Source: Diadophis punctatus similis
Taxonomy: Eukaryota > Chordata > Lepidosauria > Squamata > Dipsadidae
NCBI GenBank assembly: GCA_023053685.1
Contig: JALIGW010000016.1
Span: forward strand, 15,840,973-15,904,972
DNA: 64,000 nucleotides
Reading direction: 5' to 3'
A model generated the notes under the pieces. It was not told the DNA's origin. It searched no databases and saw only the letters and a program-made list of their open reading frames with translations. The first letter of the stretch is position 1. Every line of letters begins with the position of its first letter. Shown here piece by piece: positions 41,701 through 52,976 of the stretch. Made by a program: the position numbers and the translations under genes.

Positions 41701-42234
41701 ATCTGGAAAAAGCTAAATGGCTGGAGCCATTTTAGCCCTCTTTCTGGCAACTAGACTTTCCAAGCTCTGCTGCCTCTTTGTCCTCTGGAAAGCAGCCCCT
41801 CCCTCCTCGGAATCCAGGCTACATTCCACCACACCATCCTACCAAGAATTAAATAGAGACGAAATATCTCATCCATTTCCTTGGATGAAAAAGAGGAGAT
41901 CCTACCAGTGGCTCTGTCTGTCTTAGCCTGTTGCCTTTATAAGCACTCACCAAGCAACAAGCCATCGCTTTCAGTTAATTTGCAAGCCAAGTTCATTATT
42001 CAGTCTGTATCAATGAATTGGGCATTGGTGAGTGAAAACAAAACAAAACAGCAGTAAGGATTTCCAGAGCCAAACATACTTTAGCAGCAGGATCTGAAGG
42101 GAAAGGTAGAGACATAATCAGAACAAAGCAGAAATGTTCCAACAGTGAAATGCATCTTTAATTGAGTCATGTGGAAATGGGAAATATTGATTCAGCACCT
42201 AAGATGCCCTTGGATAATGCTTTATCACATAGCT
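41701..42234. other. No recognisable gene
   Basis: No recognised repeat or frame. Confidence 0.35.
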
Positions 42235-42464
42235 TCTGTGCCTCCACCACAATAGAGCACAAATAAAATGATTGGAGCTTATCAATCCTAGTTATAGACC
42301 CTGATATTCCGTGCCTCCACCACAATAGATCCTGATATTCCGTGCCTTCACCACAATAGATCCTGATATTCCGTGCCTCTACCACAATAGATCCTGATAT
42401 TCCGTGCCTCCACCACAATAGAGCACAAATAAAATGATTGGAGCTTATCAATCCTAGTTATAAA
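42235..42464 (+). repeat. 31-bp tandem repeat inside a larger local duplication
   Basis: 'CCTGATATTCCGTGCCT' starts at 42300, 42331, 42362 and 42393, an exact 31-bp period. The unit 'GAGCACAAATAAAATGATTG' with its surroundings appears on both sides (42235-42297 and 42405-42464). Confidence 0.93.
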
Positions 42465-42467
42465 TCA

Positions 42468-42511
42468 GGGGTGTGTTCCACTTACCTTCGCCAGCGGTTT
42501 GCATCATGACG
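42468..42511. mobile_element. 5' tip of a family B element, cut by a microsatellite
   Basis: 'CAGGGGTGTGTTCCACTTACC' in part, then 'GCCAGCGGTTTGCATCATGA' before the CTAT tract. The right end is missing. Confidence 0.6.
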
Positions 42512-42512
<1 letters not shown>

Positions 42513-42586
<74 letters not shown>

Positions 42587-42587
42587 C
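42513..42587 (+). repeat. (CTAT)n microsatellite
   Basis: About 18 perfect CTAT units, the complementary GATA-type motif. Confidence 0.97.
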
Positions 42588-43355
42588 GATTTGAGATTGT
42601 GCAATTGTTGATATACTGTATATTTTTGGGGAATTTGGAAATGATGATACAGTGATGACTTTATTTTTGAGTGGCTGAAAACCCCTAGGAAGTAAAAAGA
42701 CAGCCCATCAGTAAAAATGAAAAGAAAAAATAGATCCTGATGAATACTCCTGTGAATAGCTCAGTGCCCATTGAAGTTTAACTCTGCTACAAATGCCAGC
42801 TAAAAAACCATTTTGGGGAGCTCTATCTACCAGCTGTTGCACATATCTCACAAAGAAAGGCAAGGATATCTCAGTTGATATTTACTGGAATTTTAATGGT
42901 CAGGGCTCATTTCTCAAGTCAGCCCCTTCTACACCTGTGGCTGAACGTCATGCTGCCTAGCACACTGCCAGCTGTTTTCTCTTTTTATTGCCATGGGTTA
43001 TTATTAAGTCTCCAGCCCTCATGGCTGTAGAGGAAACTATGAAGATGTAAGAACTGTTCCTGCTGTGGCCATACAGCCCCAAAATTTCCTACAGCTGATA
43101 TATAATACCGTTATTCTTTACTTATATAATCTCTTCATTTTGTTCTCTGTACCCTCCCGTTATAATCTCTTTTGACTCCTACTATGCTTCTGTAAGTATC
43201 ATTCTATTACTAATTGACCCCAAAAAGGGGAAGTAGAATGAGGTAAGAAAACTGAAATACTAAACTATCAAGTGGCACCATTTAGAATTTAGAAATGGAA
43301 TCAAAATAAAACATGGGTCTAATAAACAAGCTTTTCCCTTGAGAAAAGAAATGCT
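42588..43355. other. No recognisable gene; looks single-copy
   Basis: No repeat recognised and balanced composition; a candidate for conserved non-coding sequence if aligned to other snakes. Confidence 0.35.
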
Positions 43356-43409
43356 GTAAAAGAAAGAAAAAAGAAAAAAGAAAGAAAGAAAGAAAGACAG
43401 ACAGACAAA

Positions 43410-43481
<72 letters not shown>

Positions 43482-43796
43482 GGAAGGAAAATGAATGGAT
43501 GGAAGGAAGAAAAAGAAAGAAAGAAAGAAAAAAGAAAGAAAGAAAGGAGGGAGGGAGGGAGGGATAAGAAAGAGAGAGAGAGAGAAAGAAAGACAGACAG
43601 ACAGAAAGAAAGAAAGAAAAAGAAAGAAAGGGGAAGGAAAATGAAGGGAAGGAAGGAAGAAAAAGAAAAAGAAAAAGAAAGAAAGAAAGGGGAAAAATGA
43701 AGGGAAGGAAGGAAGAAAAAGAAAGAAAGAAAGACAGAAAGAAAGAAAGAAAAAGAAAGAAATAAAGGGGAAGGAAAATGAAGGGAAGAAAGGAAG

Positions 43797-43847
<51 letters not shown>

Positions 43848-43851
43848 CGTT
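43356..43851 (+). repeat. (GAAA)n-type purine microsatellite
   Basis: GAAA units with interspersed GACA, GGGA and GGAAAATGAA units repeat over 490 bases. It includes a higher-order pattern 'GGGGAAGGAAAATGAAGGGA' recurring at about 43630, 43690 and 43770. Confidence 0.95.
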
Positions 43852-43897
43852 TCTTCCAACAATATGTTCCTACCTTTCCCAATCTGGTACAGGTAGC

Positions 43898-44064
43898 CAG
43901 CGGTGGGTTGCTCCCGGTTCGGCCCAATTCTAAGAACCGTTAGCGCCAGCGGTGGGATGCTCCGCCCACCCGCCCGGGACGCTTCTGAGCATGCGCAGAA
44001 GGGTCATGTGCCCGCGTGAATCCGCGCGTGAACCGGTAGTTAAGGGTTTTAGAACCCACTACTG
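43898..44064. mobile_element. Short family B hAT element inserted at a family E tip
   Basis: 167 bp. Ends CAGCGGTGGGTTGCTCCCGG and AGAACCCACTACTG; duplication CAGGTAGC/CAGGTAGT (7 of 8) at 43890-43897 and 44065-44072, which is itself the start of the family E end. Confidence 0.9.
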
Positions 44065-44150
44065 CAGGTAGTCCTCGACTTACAACCACAACTGAGCCCA
44101 AAATTTCTGTTGCTAAGTGAGACATTTGTTAAATGAGCCTTGCCCCATTA
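44065..44150. mobile_element. Family E (Tigger-like) end fragment
   Basis: CAGGTAGTCCTCGACTTACA and onward to 'TGCCCCATTATG'. The rest is lost. Confidence 0.75.
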
Positions 44151-44445
44151 TGAAAACATCTTTTCTGAACCTGATTGGTCACACTGGGGTGGACAATGAG
44201 AGATAGTTGAGGGAGGGAAAAATAGAATTTAGGAATTTTGGTGCGTGACTCTCAGTTCTAGTGATCACCTTTAATGTCCTATATAGCTGGGAGTCTGGCT
44301 ATCTTATTAAAAGCAGCTATCCCAAATAAAATCTGCCTTCCAAGACATTGAAGATGCTTGCTATGAGAGCCCAGCATGAATGAAGTTATGATGACTCGGG
44401 GCACGGCACAGAGTTCAAACTGACCCTTTATTGCTCCAACTTTCC
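44151..44445. other. No recognisable gene
   Basis: No recognised repeat; 'GTCTGGCTATCTTATTAAAAG' style sequence may be an old LTR piece, unproven. Confidence 0.3.
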
Positions 44446-44453
44446 CCCAAACA

Positions 44454-45278
44454 TAAAGTGACCAGATTTTTTTTTTAAGCGGGACGGGGGGGGGCGGGCC
44501 CGCCTGGGCGCCACCATTTGCTTTGCTCTCTGCGCATGCGCAGAACGCTGCGCATGCGCAGAGGGCAAAACAGCAAATGTCGGCATCCAGGTGGGGGGGG
44601 AGGCGGGAGGCCTTTCCTCGCCTCCCGCCTCCCCTTCGGGAGCCGGCAGCCCTTCGGGAGCCTGCCTCCCCTTCAGGAGGCCTTTCCTCGCCTCCCGCCT
44701 CCCCTTCGGGAGCTGCCCTGGGGCCAGGCTGGCAAGCGACGAACGGGAGGCGGGAGACGGGGAAAGGAGGCAGCTGGCAGCTTACCTGTCACGAGCTCCA
44801 GGCATCCAAGCGCCGCGGTCTCCCGGTCGCCCGCCCGGCCCCAGGGCAATGGCGGCAGCGAGGCGATGGGGGGAAGGAAGGGGAGGGGGACAAGAAAGGG
44901 CTGTTTGCGCTGCCGGAGGGGCCGCTCGTGAGCTCAAACCCACGATGGCAGCGGCGACGGCTCCTCGTCCCTCACCCCTCCACCCGCATCCCAACAGCAG
45001 CGGCGCCTCCGAGGGTGGGGCTAGGGATGGGGCGGGGGAAGGAGAGGAGGAGCAGCCCCCCTTCCCCCTCCCCCCAGCAGGCAGCCACCTCGCTGAAATT
45101 CCGCCCGACTTGCTTCCGGTACCTCTCTTTTGTGCTTCCCCTCTAAGGTGACCAGATGTCCCGCTGTTTCGGCATTCTTTTCAAAAAAAGCGGGACTTTT
45201 TGAAAAGAATGCGGGATGCGGGACACATGCTTGAAAAGCGTGTCTGTCCCGCCAAAAGCGGGACGTCTGGTCACCTTA
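44454..45278. mobile_element. Composite hAT element with different GC-rich cargo, family C
   Basis: Left end TAAAGTGACCAGA, right end TCTGGTCACCTTA and an exact duplication CCCAAACA at 44446-44453 and 45279-45286. At the right, 45144-45278 is a complete palindromic mini-element, mirroring the left block of the 27640 copy, so the two composites lie in opposite orientation. The 650-base interior is CpG-rich with 'GAGGCGGGAGGCGAGGAAAG'-type repeats but is largely different from the other copy. Two NRF1-type palindromes lie at 44531-44542 and 44549-44560. Confidence 0.88.
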
Positions 45279-45320
45279 CCCAAACACTCCCACATTTCTG
45301 GCAAGTCCCAGAGCAAAGTG

Positions 45321-45391
<71 letters not shown>
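45321..45391 (+). repeat. (CA)n microsatellite
   Basis: About 35 perfect CA units. Confidence 0.97.
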
Positions 45392-45393
<2 letters not shown>

Positions 45394-45705
45394 CTCCAGC
45401 AGCCTCAGGCTGCAAGTAGTCCAGCACAACGCTGTGAGCACAACGGCTGCAAAGCAAGAAACCCAGCAGGGCAAGGGAATAAGTCAATGAGTCCAGGAAG
45501 CAAAGGAACAAGGCAAGTAATCCAGGAAGCAAGCAAGAAAGCAAGAAGTCCAGGAATGGGGAGGCGGCAGGAAGACATAAGTCACTCTAACTCCCATTGC
45601 TTTCCTGCCTTCCCGTAGCCGTTCAGTGTCTCTATTTAGGTAAGGAAATACTGACTTATTATTGAAGTTTCATTTGCCCCCATAATTATTTTTCTAATTA
45701 TAATA
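45392..45705. other. No gene; irregular 'GCAAGNAAGYCCAGG' repeats
   Basis: Short irregular repeats of AAGTCCAGGAAGCAA type at 45480-45560. Nothing else recognised. Confidence 0.4.
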
Positions 45706-45707
45706 TA

Positions 45708-45925
45708 CAGGTGGTCACCCACAATTCAGCCCAAAATTTATGTTGCTAAGTGAAACATTTGTTAAGTAAATTTTGTCCCCTTTTACGACCTTTCTTGTCA
45801 CAGTTGTTAAGTGAATCATTGCAGTTGTTAAGTAAGTAATGTTGTTGTTAAGTGAATCTGGCTTCCCCATTGACTTGGCTTTCCAGAAGATCACAAAAGC
45901 TGATCACGTCGGCAATGGCACACAA
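45708..45925. mobile_element. Family E (Tigger-like) element, right half missing
   Basis: Begins CAGGTGGTCACCCACAATTC after TA and follows the family to 'AAAGCTGATCACGT'. Confidence 0.75.
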
Positions 45926-46720
45926 TACTCCATGAATTCAGCGTTTGTTCCCGACAAATGCCCCTCCCCACAGAGTCTCCTTAAGTCTCAGTCCCCTTGT
46001 GTGCCTTGTGAAGAGGGGCGGGGCGCTCTCCTCCCGAGTTGTCGGATCAGCCTGAGCTGTTCCCGCCTTCTCTCCACTCTCTGTGCTCAAGGATCAAGAA
46101 GGGGTGGTCCTTGCTCATCGCCTGAGCTCTGTCTCTCATGTTCACTGCTTAGCATCTCTTGGTCACCCTGCCCCTGTTCCTCCCTGCCTACAAGCCGTCC
46201 CAATTCTGAAAAGCCCTGGCCTGACTCGGCCTGCTCCTCCCCACATTCCTCCAAAGCCAACGAGTTGGATCCAGTTCCGGCTTGTTTTCTTCCACAGATT
46301 CCGGCTCTGATGGGGGCATAACAGAGGTTTAAGGAAAAGAGACTCAGAGGTGAGCTTTCCCTGTAGGCTCTCCCCTCTTGTGAACATCTCCCCCTCCCTA
46401 CCAAATGTAAGAACCACACCCTCATTCCTAATACGCAAGAAGCTTTTAAAAACCTGGGCATTTGGGAACTGAAACAAGAATGAGAGATGGATTTGAACTG
46501 AGCAGAGTTTAATCTGGTTGCGTGATATCATCTCAGAATTGGATGATGATTCGTAGATCATGTTGCATCTGTGATGTTAGTGTTTTTCCTATTATCGGTT
46601 AGGGCTGAATATGGTTACATAAATTTGACAAATGCAGATGTGTGATATATACTGCACGCTTTGCTGTAAGCTGCTTAGCGTCACATGATCGAAGAAGCAA
46701 AGGAGCATTTATAATACATA
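45926..46720. other. Unclassified, pyrimidine-rich; possible LTR element piece
   Basis: 45940-46320 has an open plus-strand frame rich in Ser/Pro/Cys (45839-46321) without similarity I can name. The text 'GGCTCTGATGGGGGCATAAC' suggests LTR element sequence, but no termini were found. Confidence 0.3.
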
Positions 46721-46721
46721 A

Positions 46722-47000
46722 ATGACTTTAACCCAGCAAATAGCATATGCCAGTTTCACTGTCTGGTTTGGTACAGTAACCAAACAGGACAGGTACAGAC
46801 TCCAATGGATAATTAGGACTGCAGATAGAACAATCGCAACCAGCCTGCTTTCTATAGAAGACCTTTACATTGTGTGGGTCAGAAGGAGGGCTGAGAAAAT
46901 ATCGACAGACCTCTCACATCCTGGACATAAACGGTTTCAACTCCTTCCCTCAGGATGGCGCTATAGGGCATTGCATGCCAAAACTATTAGACAGGGCAAA
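46722..47000 (+). pseudogene. L2/Rex-like LINE ORF2 C-terminal fragment
   Basis: The frame reads 'FTVWFGTVTKQDRYRLQWII' and 'HPGHKRFQLLPSGWRYRALH', matching in order the C-terminal region of the minus-strand copy at 48880-49140. It lacks its 3' UTR and is cut by family F at 47003. Confidence 0.8.
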
Positions 47001-47002
47001 TG

Positions 47003-47170
47003 TCTATGGAGGTTCTTAGTCATCCAGGTCATGGTTGTCCCAAAGGTGCTTTTTTCAAGAGGCAACTGGACTTTCTGGTTTTTCTTTGAAGACGTTTCGC
47101 TTCTCACCCAAGAAGCTTCTTCAGCTCTGACTGAAGAAGCTTCATCTCCCCACCATCCAGTCCGTATTAG
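47003..47170 (+). repeat. Family F repeat, single arm
   Basis: 'CTATGGAGGTTCTTAGTCATC' in part, 'GTCCCAAAGGTGC', 'GAAGACGTTTCGCTTCTC' and 'GAAGCTTCTTCAGCTCTGAC', the same order as the left arm at 38053. Confidence 0.7.
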
Positions 47171-47244
47171 TTTTAGCTAATAGACAATAAAGGTGCTGAA
47201 CTGTTCCTGAGCCTCGCCTCTTCATTTACGCACTAATCTAACAG

Positions 47245-47390
47245 TAGATGCTCCATCATTGGAGCTTTTTAAGAAAAGACAGGACAGTCACCTGTCTGAA
47301 ATGGTACAGGTCTCCTGCTTGAGCAGGGGTTGGACTAAAGGACCTCCAAGGTCCCTTCCATCTCTATTCTGATGGATTGATTGAATAACA
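47245..47390 (+). repeat. CR1 LINE 3' end fragment
   Basis: 'GATGCTCCATCATTGGAGC', 'GGTCTCCTGCTTGAGCAGGG' and 'GACCTCCAAGGTCCCTTCC' in plus-strand order. Confidence 0.8.
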
Positions 47391-48410
47391 GGGTCATTTG
47401 CTATGGGTATTATTATCCTGTGCTTCTTCTGGTCTTTGAAAATTCAGTAGATTCCCCTCCTCCCCTTCCATGGTATGCCAATTCCATGATTGTAATAAGG
47501 ACCAAAGACTGAGGAAATATTGGGATGAACAATTGATTAAGCTGATGCTAATGTTGATGCTAGCATTGATTTTCCCGATGCTGGAATCTATTTTCCTGTT
47601 CAATGAAGACTGAATTTACAATATGCATGCATCCACAGTTCTGAAACACTGGTCAGCATGAATCATCCGGCTTTGGAAATGTATTCATTTTAGCTTACTT
47701 CTCAAAATGTAGCACAAGATGAGAGAATTACTCTAAAGTGGTTGCTGCATTATTATTATTTTAAATATCATGGAGATACGGCATATGGAGAAATTCCCTA
47801 GGTGGCATGGAAGACAAACCAAAACGAACAAAGATTAAAATAGGATCATGATCTGTTAGGATTGGGTTGTTTAAATCAATGGACCGAGGGCAAGACCTAG
47901 AGCAGACAGGGATAATAAATGAAAAATCAGTCACAATATGGATTTTTTAAGCAAACAAACAAACAAAGCTGTGTGCTTGTTTGGAGAAGATGGGTTTGGG
48001 CTTCAAAGAAATCAAAATGGATAAATTTGGAAATTGTTAATCACTTTCCAATTGTGCCTCACTTGGCTTGATGAGTAAATCAAAATGAGAGAAAGAAAGA
48101 TGTAAGAATTGAACTTGTTTGAGGGTGGGGGTGCCTGTCATTGTACAATCATTTAATCCACAGTTTGTCTATCCTGGTTTCTCACGCTTTTGGTCAATCC
48201 CGGGGATTGAGAAGTAGATGGGACAGTCATTCTGAGATTTGGAAGGGGTGCGCTTGTTGGAGGTAGTTGGTAGATTAACAAGAAAGATCCCATTGCTAAA
48301 TCAATCTCATTTTTTTGTTCTTATCTTTGCACCTTATGTTTTTAATTTTTTCAATACTAATGATTTTAGTTAAAAATTCCCAAGAGCTGCTTTGCAAAGT
48401 GAAATGGGTG
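47391..48410. other. No recognisable gene
   Basis: One kilobase without recognised repeats except a SINE-tail-like string near 48385-48415. Possibly single-copy. Confidence 0.35.
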
Positions 48411-48417
48411 GCATATG

Positions 48418-48546
48418 AAAGGAAAGAAAGAAAGAAATTAAAAGAAAGAAAGAAAGAAAGAAAGAAAAGAACAAAAGGAGAAAGAAAAAGAAAAAGAGGA
48501 AGGAAGACTAGACTAGACTAGACTAGACTAGACTAGACTAGACTAG
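48418..48546 (+). repeat. (GAAA)n and (GACTA)n tracts
   Basis: GAAA units at 48420-48500 and seven GACTA units at 48508-48543, the latter being the tail of the minus-strand LINE. Confidence 0.93.
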
Positions 48547-50352
48547 AATAATAGAATTTTTTATTGGCCAAGTGTGATTGGACACATAAGGAATTTGTCT
48601 TGGTGTATATGCTCTCAGTATACATAAAAGAAAAGATACGTTCGTCAAGAATCATAAGGTACAACACTTAATGATTGTCATAGGGTACAAATAAGCAATC
48701 AAATCATATTAGGAACCAGTCAATATAAATCATAAGGATACAAGCAACAAAGTTACAGTCATACAGTCATTAGTGAGAGGAGATGGGTGACGGGAACGAT
48801 GAGAAGATTAATAGTAGTGCAGACTTAGTAAATAGTTTGAAAGTGTTGAGGGAATTATTTGTTTAGCAGAGTGATGGCGTTCGGGAAAAAACTTCTTGTG
48901 TCTAGTTGTTCTGATATGCAGTGCTCTATAGCGTGGTTTTGAGGGTAGGAGTTGAAACTGTTTGTGTCCAGGATGTGAGGGGTCTGTAAATATTTTCACA
49001 GCCCTTTTTTTGACTCGTGCAATGTACAGGTCCTCAATGGAAGGCAGGTTGGTAGCAATTGTTTTTTCTGCAGTTCTGATTATCCTCTGAAGTCTGTGTC
49101 TGTCTTGTTGCAGAACCAAACCAGACAGTTATAGAGGTGTAGATGACAGACTCAATAATTCCTCTGTAGAACTGAATCAGCAGCTCTTTGGGCAGTTTGA
49201 GCTTTCTGAGTTGGCGCAGAAAGAACATTCTTTGTTGTGCTTTTTTGATGACATTTTTGATGTTAGGTGTCCATTTTAGATCTTGCGATATGGTAGAACC
49301 TAGAAATTTGAAGGTCTCTACTGTTGATACCGTGTAGTCTAGTATTGTAAGAGGTGGAAGTATGGGAGGGTTTCTCCTATTTCTATGGTTTTGAGTGTGT
49401 TCAGTTCCAGATTGTTCCAGTCGCACCTCAAGGTTAATTGTTCAACCTCCTGTTTGTATGCAGATTCATCATTGTCTCGAATGAGACCGATCACTGTTGT
49501 GTCATCTGCGAACTTCAGTAGTTTAACAGATGAATCATTAGAAATGCAGTCATTGGTATATATAGAGAAGTGGAGAGAGCACACAGCCTTGGGGGGTGGG
49601 GCTGTGCTAATTGTACAGGTATCTGATGTGATTCTGCTTAGCTTCACCTGCTGCTTCCTGTTTGTTAGGAAGCTTATGATCCACTTACAAGTGTGTTCAG
49701 GTACCGCTAGCTGGTTTAGCTTAGTTAGAAGAGCGTCTGGAATTATGGTATTGAATGCTGAACTAAAGTCTACAAAGAGGACCCTTGCGTAGGTATTTGG
49801 AGATTCAAGATGTTGTAGGATGTAGTGCAGAGCCATATTAACAGCATCATCTGTTGATCTGTTTGCTCAGTATGCAAATTGCAGGGGGTCTAATAGCGGA
49901 TCCATGATGGTTTTCAAGTGGGACAGCACTAGCCTTTCAAAAGTTTTCATAACTACAGATTTTAGAGCAACTGGTCTGTAGTCACTCAGTTCCTTGATGG
50001 TGGGTTTCTTCGGCACTGGAATGACAGTAGAGCGTTTGAAGCAAGAAGGAACATAACACATCTCTAGCAATTTATTGAAGATTCAGGTGAAGATGGGGGC
50101 CAATTGGTCAGCACAGACTTTTAAGCAAGAAAGAGTTATCTTGTCTGGGCCTGGAGCTTTTCCTGGCTTTCTTCTGTGAAATAGATCTTGCACTTCCTTT
50201 TTTGTGATCACTAGGGGATGTGAACCCAATGGGATGGGGTCAGTTGTAGGAGGCTTGGCTGTTGTTGGTGTGTCTGAGATGGGGGTTGTGGAGATAGGTG
50301 GCTGTAGTTGGAAGGCTATAGAAGGAAGGAAGGAAGGAAGGAAATATAACAT
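48547..50352 (-). pseudogene. L2/Rex-like LINE, RT domain to 3' end, inactivated
   Basis: This is the longest LINE in the window. In minus-strand order: 'RRKPGKAPGPDKIT' (about 50175), '[21 protein letters not shown]' (50030), 'FVDFSSAFNTI' (49770), 'FADDTTVIGLI' (49510), 'FKFLGSTISQDLKW' (49290), 'ITVWFGSATRQ' (49120) and 'HPGHKQFQLLPSKPRYRALH' (48950), then a 3' UTR ending 'ACACTTGGCCAATAAAAAAT' at 48560. RT catalytic aspartates are kept, but two in-frame stops (near 50083 and 49867) and two frameshifts (near 49400 and 49110) inactivate it. The stop after 'LQFAY' sits where related copies carry Arg, so CGA to TGA decay is likely. The endonuclease half is missing (5' truncation). Confidence 0.85.
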
Positions 50353-51055
50353 GAAAATGCAAAGATGTCTTCATTCTTTCATAAAATTTCACAAATGTCA
50401 TCAATCTTGCAAAATCTGATCCAAGAAATTGCTGAAACCTGAATTTTTTTACCCCAATCATATACTGTAAGATTTCAAAAATTGTTTTTTGGGGTAGTGG
50501 GGGGATAGTTTGGAGGGGTGTTTGTTGGAGGTTCTGGAAAGCCTGGTCAGATCAAACCTTGCATTTATTTTGTTATTTTTATTTATTTTGTTATTCTTAT
50601 ATGCCGCCCAACTCCCGAAGGACTCATTATACGTATTATATAGAATATGATATACATAAGGTGGTGGTGAAGTCAATACGGCTACCATATTCCCCCCTTT
50701 GATTCTCTTTGATTCTCTGTTCCATATGTCTGAGCTTTTGCTTTCTCAGTTGACATTTCCCCTTTTCTCATAAAACCAGGGTATTCCTAGAGGAATTCCA
50801 TTGGAGATGTTTGCCACATCTGTCTCCAGTAACTGAAATGCAGATGAGATAAGAAAGATAAGCCAGAAGAACCCCTTCCCTGCTGCAGGGGGCTCTCCTG
50901 TAAACCCTAAACTAAACTCATTAGTTCTTTATTGTGATTGCAGGACTAAGGTTACAGTATTGTTAGTGCCAGAGACGCCAATCTGTTTCCCAAATAATGA
51001 GAGCTAGCAGGCAAGGGGAAAAGTAGCGCGAGCTGTTGCTTGAAACGTTGGGCAT
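50353..51055. other. No gene; SINE-like tail
   Basis: 'TATTCTTATATGCCGCCCAA' at 50595-50615 is a reptile SINE/LINE 3' end motif on the minus strand. The remainder is unrecognised. Confidence 0.35.
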
Positions 51056-51555
51056 CTCTTAACATTGGCTTCCATTGAGGATCTGTATACTGCACGAGTC
51101 AAAAAGAGGGCTGTGAAAATATCTACAGACCCCTCACATCCTGGACATAAACTGTTTCAACTCCTACCCTCAAAAAGATGCTATAGGTCTCTGCTCACCA
51201 GAACAACTAGACACAAGGACAGTTCTTTCCCAAATGCCATCACTCTGCTTAATAACTAATTCCCACAACACTGTCAAATAATTTACTAAGACTGTATTAC
51301 TATTATTCTTCTCTTCCTTACTAGTATCTATCTCTTCCCACTTATTACTATAACCATGTGGCTTGTATCTTTCAATTATATTGTTTTTATTTGTTTCCTA
51401 GTATGATTTGATAGCTTATTAGTAACCTTGACTATCACTAAGTGTTTTATCTTTTTATTCTTGATGAATGTCTTTTATTCTCGTTATGTACACTGAGAGC
51501 ATATGCACCTAAGACAAATTCCTTGTGTGTCCAATCACACTTGGCCAATAAAGAA
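51056..51555 (+). pseudogene. L2/Rex-like LINE C-terminus and 3' UTR
   Basis: 'SIEDLYTARVKKRAVKISTD' and 'HPGHKLFQLLPSK' (51072-51180), stop at 51259, then a 3' UTR with 'CACTGAGAGCATATGCACC' and 'ACACTTGGCCAATAAAGAAT' leading straight into TTCTA repeats. Frame open to the LINE stop, so this fragment is less decayed than the 48547 copy. Confidence 0.85.
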
Positions 51556-52975
51556 TTCTATTCTATTCTATTCTATTCTATTCTATTCTATTCTATTCTA
51601 TTCTATTCTATTCTATTCTATTCCATTCCATTCCATTCCATTCCATTCCATTCCATTCCATTCCATTAATTCTTCTTCTTCCTCTGCTTCTTTCTATTCT
51701 ATTCTATTCTATTCTATTCTATTCTATTCTATTCTATTCTATTCTATTCTATTCTATTCTATTCCATTCCATTCCATTCCATTCCATTCCATTCCATTAA
51801 TTCTTCTTCTTCCTCTGCTTCTTTCTATTCTATTCTATTCTATTCTATTCTATTCTATTCTATTCTATTCTATTCTATTCTATTCTATTCTATTCTATTC
51901 TATTCTATTCTATTCTATTCTATTCTATTCCATTCCATTCCATTAATTCTTCTTCTTCCTCTGCTTCTTTCTATTCTATTCTATTCTATTCTATTCTATT
52001 CTATTCTATTCTATTCTATTCTATTCTATTCTATTCTATTCTATTCTATTCTATTCTATTCTATTCCATTCCATTCCATTCCATTAATTCTTCTTCTTCC
52101 TCTGCTTCTTTCTATTCTATTCTATTCTATTCTATTCTATTCTATTCTATTCTATTCTATTCTATTCTATTCTATTCTATTCTATTCTATTCCATTCCAT
52201 TCCATTCCATTCCATTCCATTCCTCTATTCTATTCTATTCTATTCTATTCTATTCTATTCTATTCTATTCTATTCTATTCTATTCTATTCTATTCTATTC
52301 TATTCTATTCTATTCTATTCTATTCTATTCCATTCCATTCCATTAATTCTTCTTCTTCCTCTGCTTCTTTCTATTCTATTCTATTCTATTCTATTCTATT
52401 CTATTCTATTCTATTCTATTCTATTCTATTCTATTCTATTCTATTCCATTCCATTCCATTAATTCTTCTTCTTCCTCTGCTTCTTTCTATTCTATTCTAT
52501 TCTATTCTATTCTATTCTATTCTATTCTATTCTATTCTATTCTATTCTATTCTATTCTATTCTATTCTATTCTATTCCATTCCATTCCATTCCATTCCAT
52601 TCCATTCCATTCCATTCCATTCCATTCCATTCCATTCCATTCCATTCCATTCCATTCCATTCCATTCCATTCCATTCCATTCCATTCTATTCCATTCCAT
52701 TCCATTCCATTCCATTCTATTCTATTCTATTCTATTCTATTCTATTCTATTCTATTCTATTCTATTCTATTCTATTCCATTCCATTCCATTCCATTCCAT
52801 TCTATTCTATTCTATTCTATTCTATTCTATTCCATTCTATTCTATTCTATTCTATTCTATTCTATTCTATTCTATTCTATTCCATTCCATTCCATTCTAT
52901 TCTATTCTATTCTATTCTATTCTATTCTATTCTATTCCATTCTATTCTATTCTATTCTATTCTATTCTATTCTTA
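51556..52975 (+). repeat. 1.4-kb higher-order TTCTA/TTCCA array
   Basis: TTCTA blocks alternate with TTCCA blocks, and a spacer 'TTAATTCTTCTTCTTCCTCT' plus GCTTCTT recurs at 51666, 51797, 51943, 52084, 52343 and 52459. Spacing is 131, 146, 141, 259 and 116 bases. The last 500 bases have no spacer. Confidence 0.97.
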
Positions 52976-52976
52976 T

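Noticed and set aside
43260..43927. 200-codon minus-strand frames
   Set aside because: Translation of a GAAA-type microsatellite.
44518..45151. CpG-rich frames of 137-207 codons considered as a gene
   Set aside because: Same reason: interior of a composite hAT element, Pro/Ser/Gly/Arg-rich without domain.
46083..46321. Frames of 75-160 codons near 45839-46321
   Set aside because: Ser/Pro/Cys-rich without domains, and they begin inside a mariner-like fragment.
51666..52490. Regularly spaced 27-30-bp spacer considered as CRISPR-like
   Set aside because: The intervening sequence is a pentamer microsatellite and not unique spacers, and the genome is eukaryotic.
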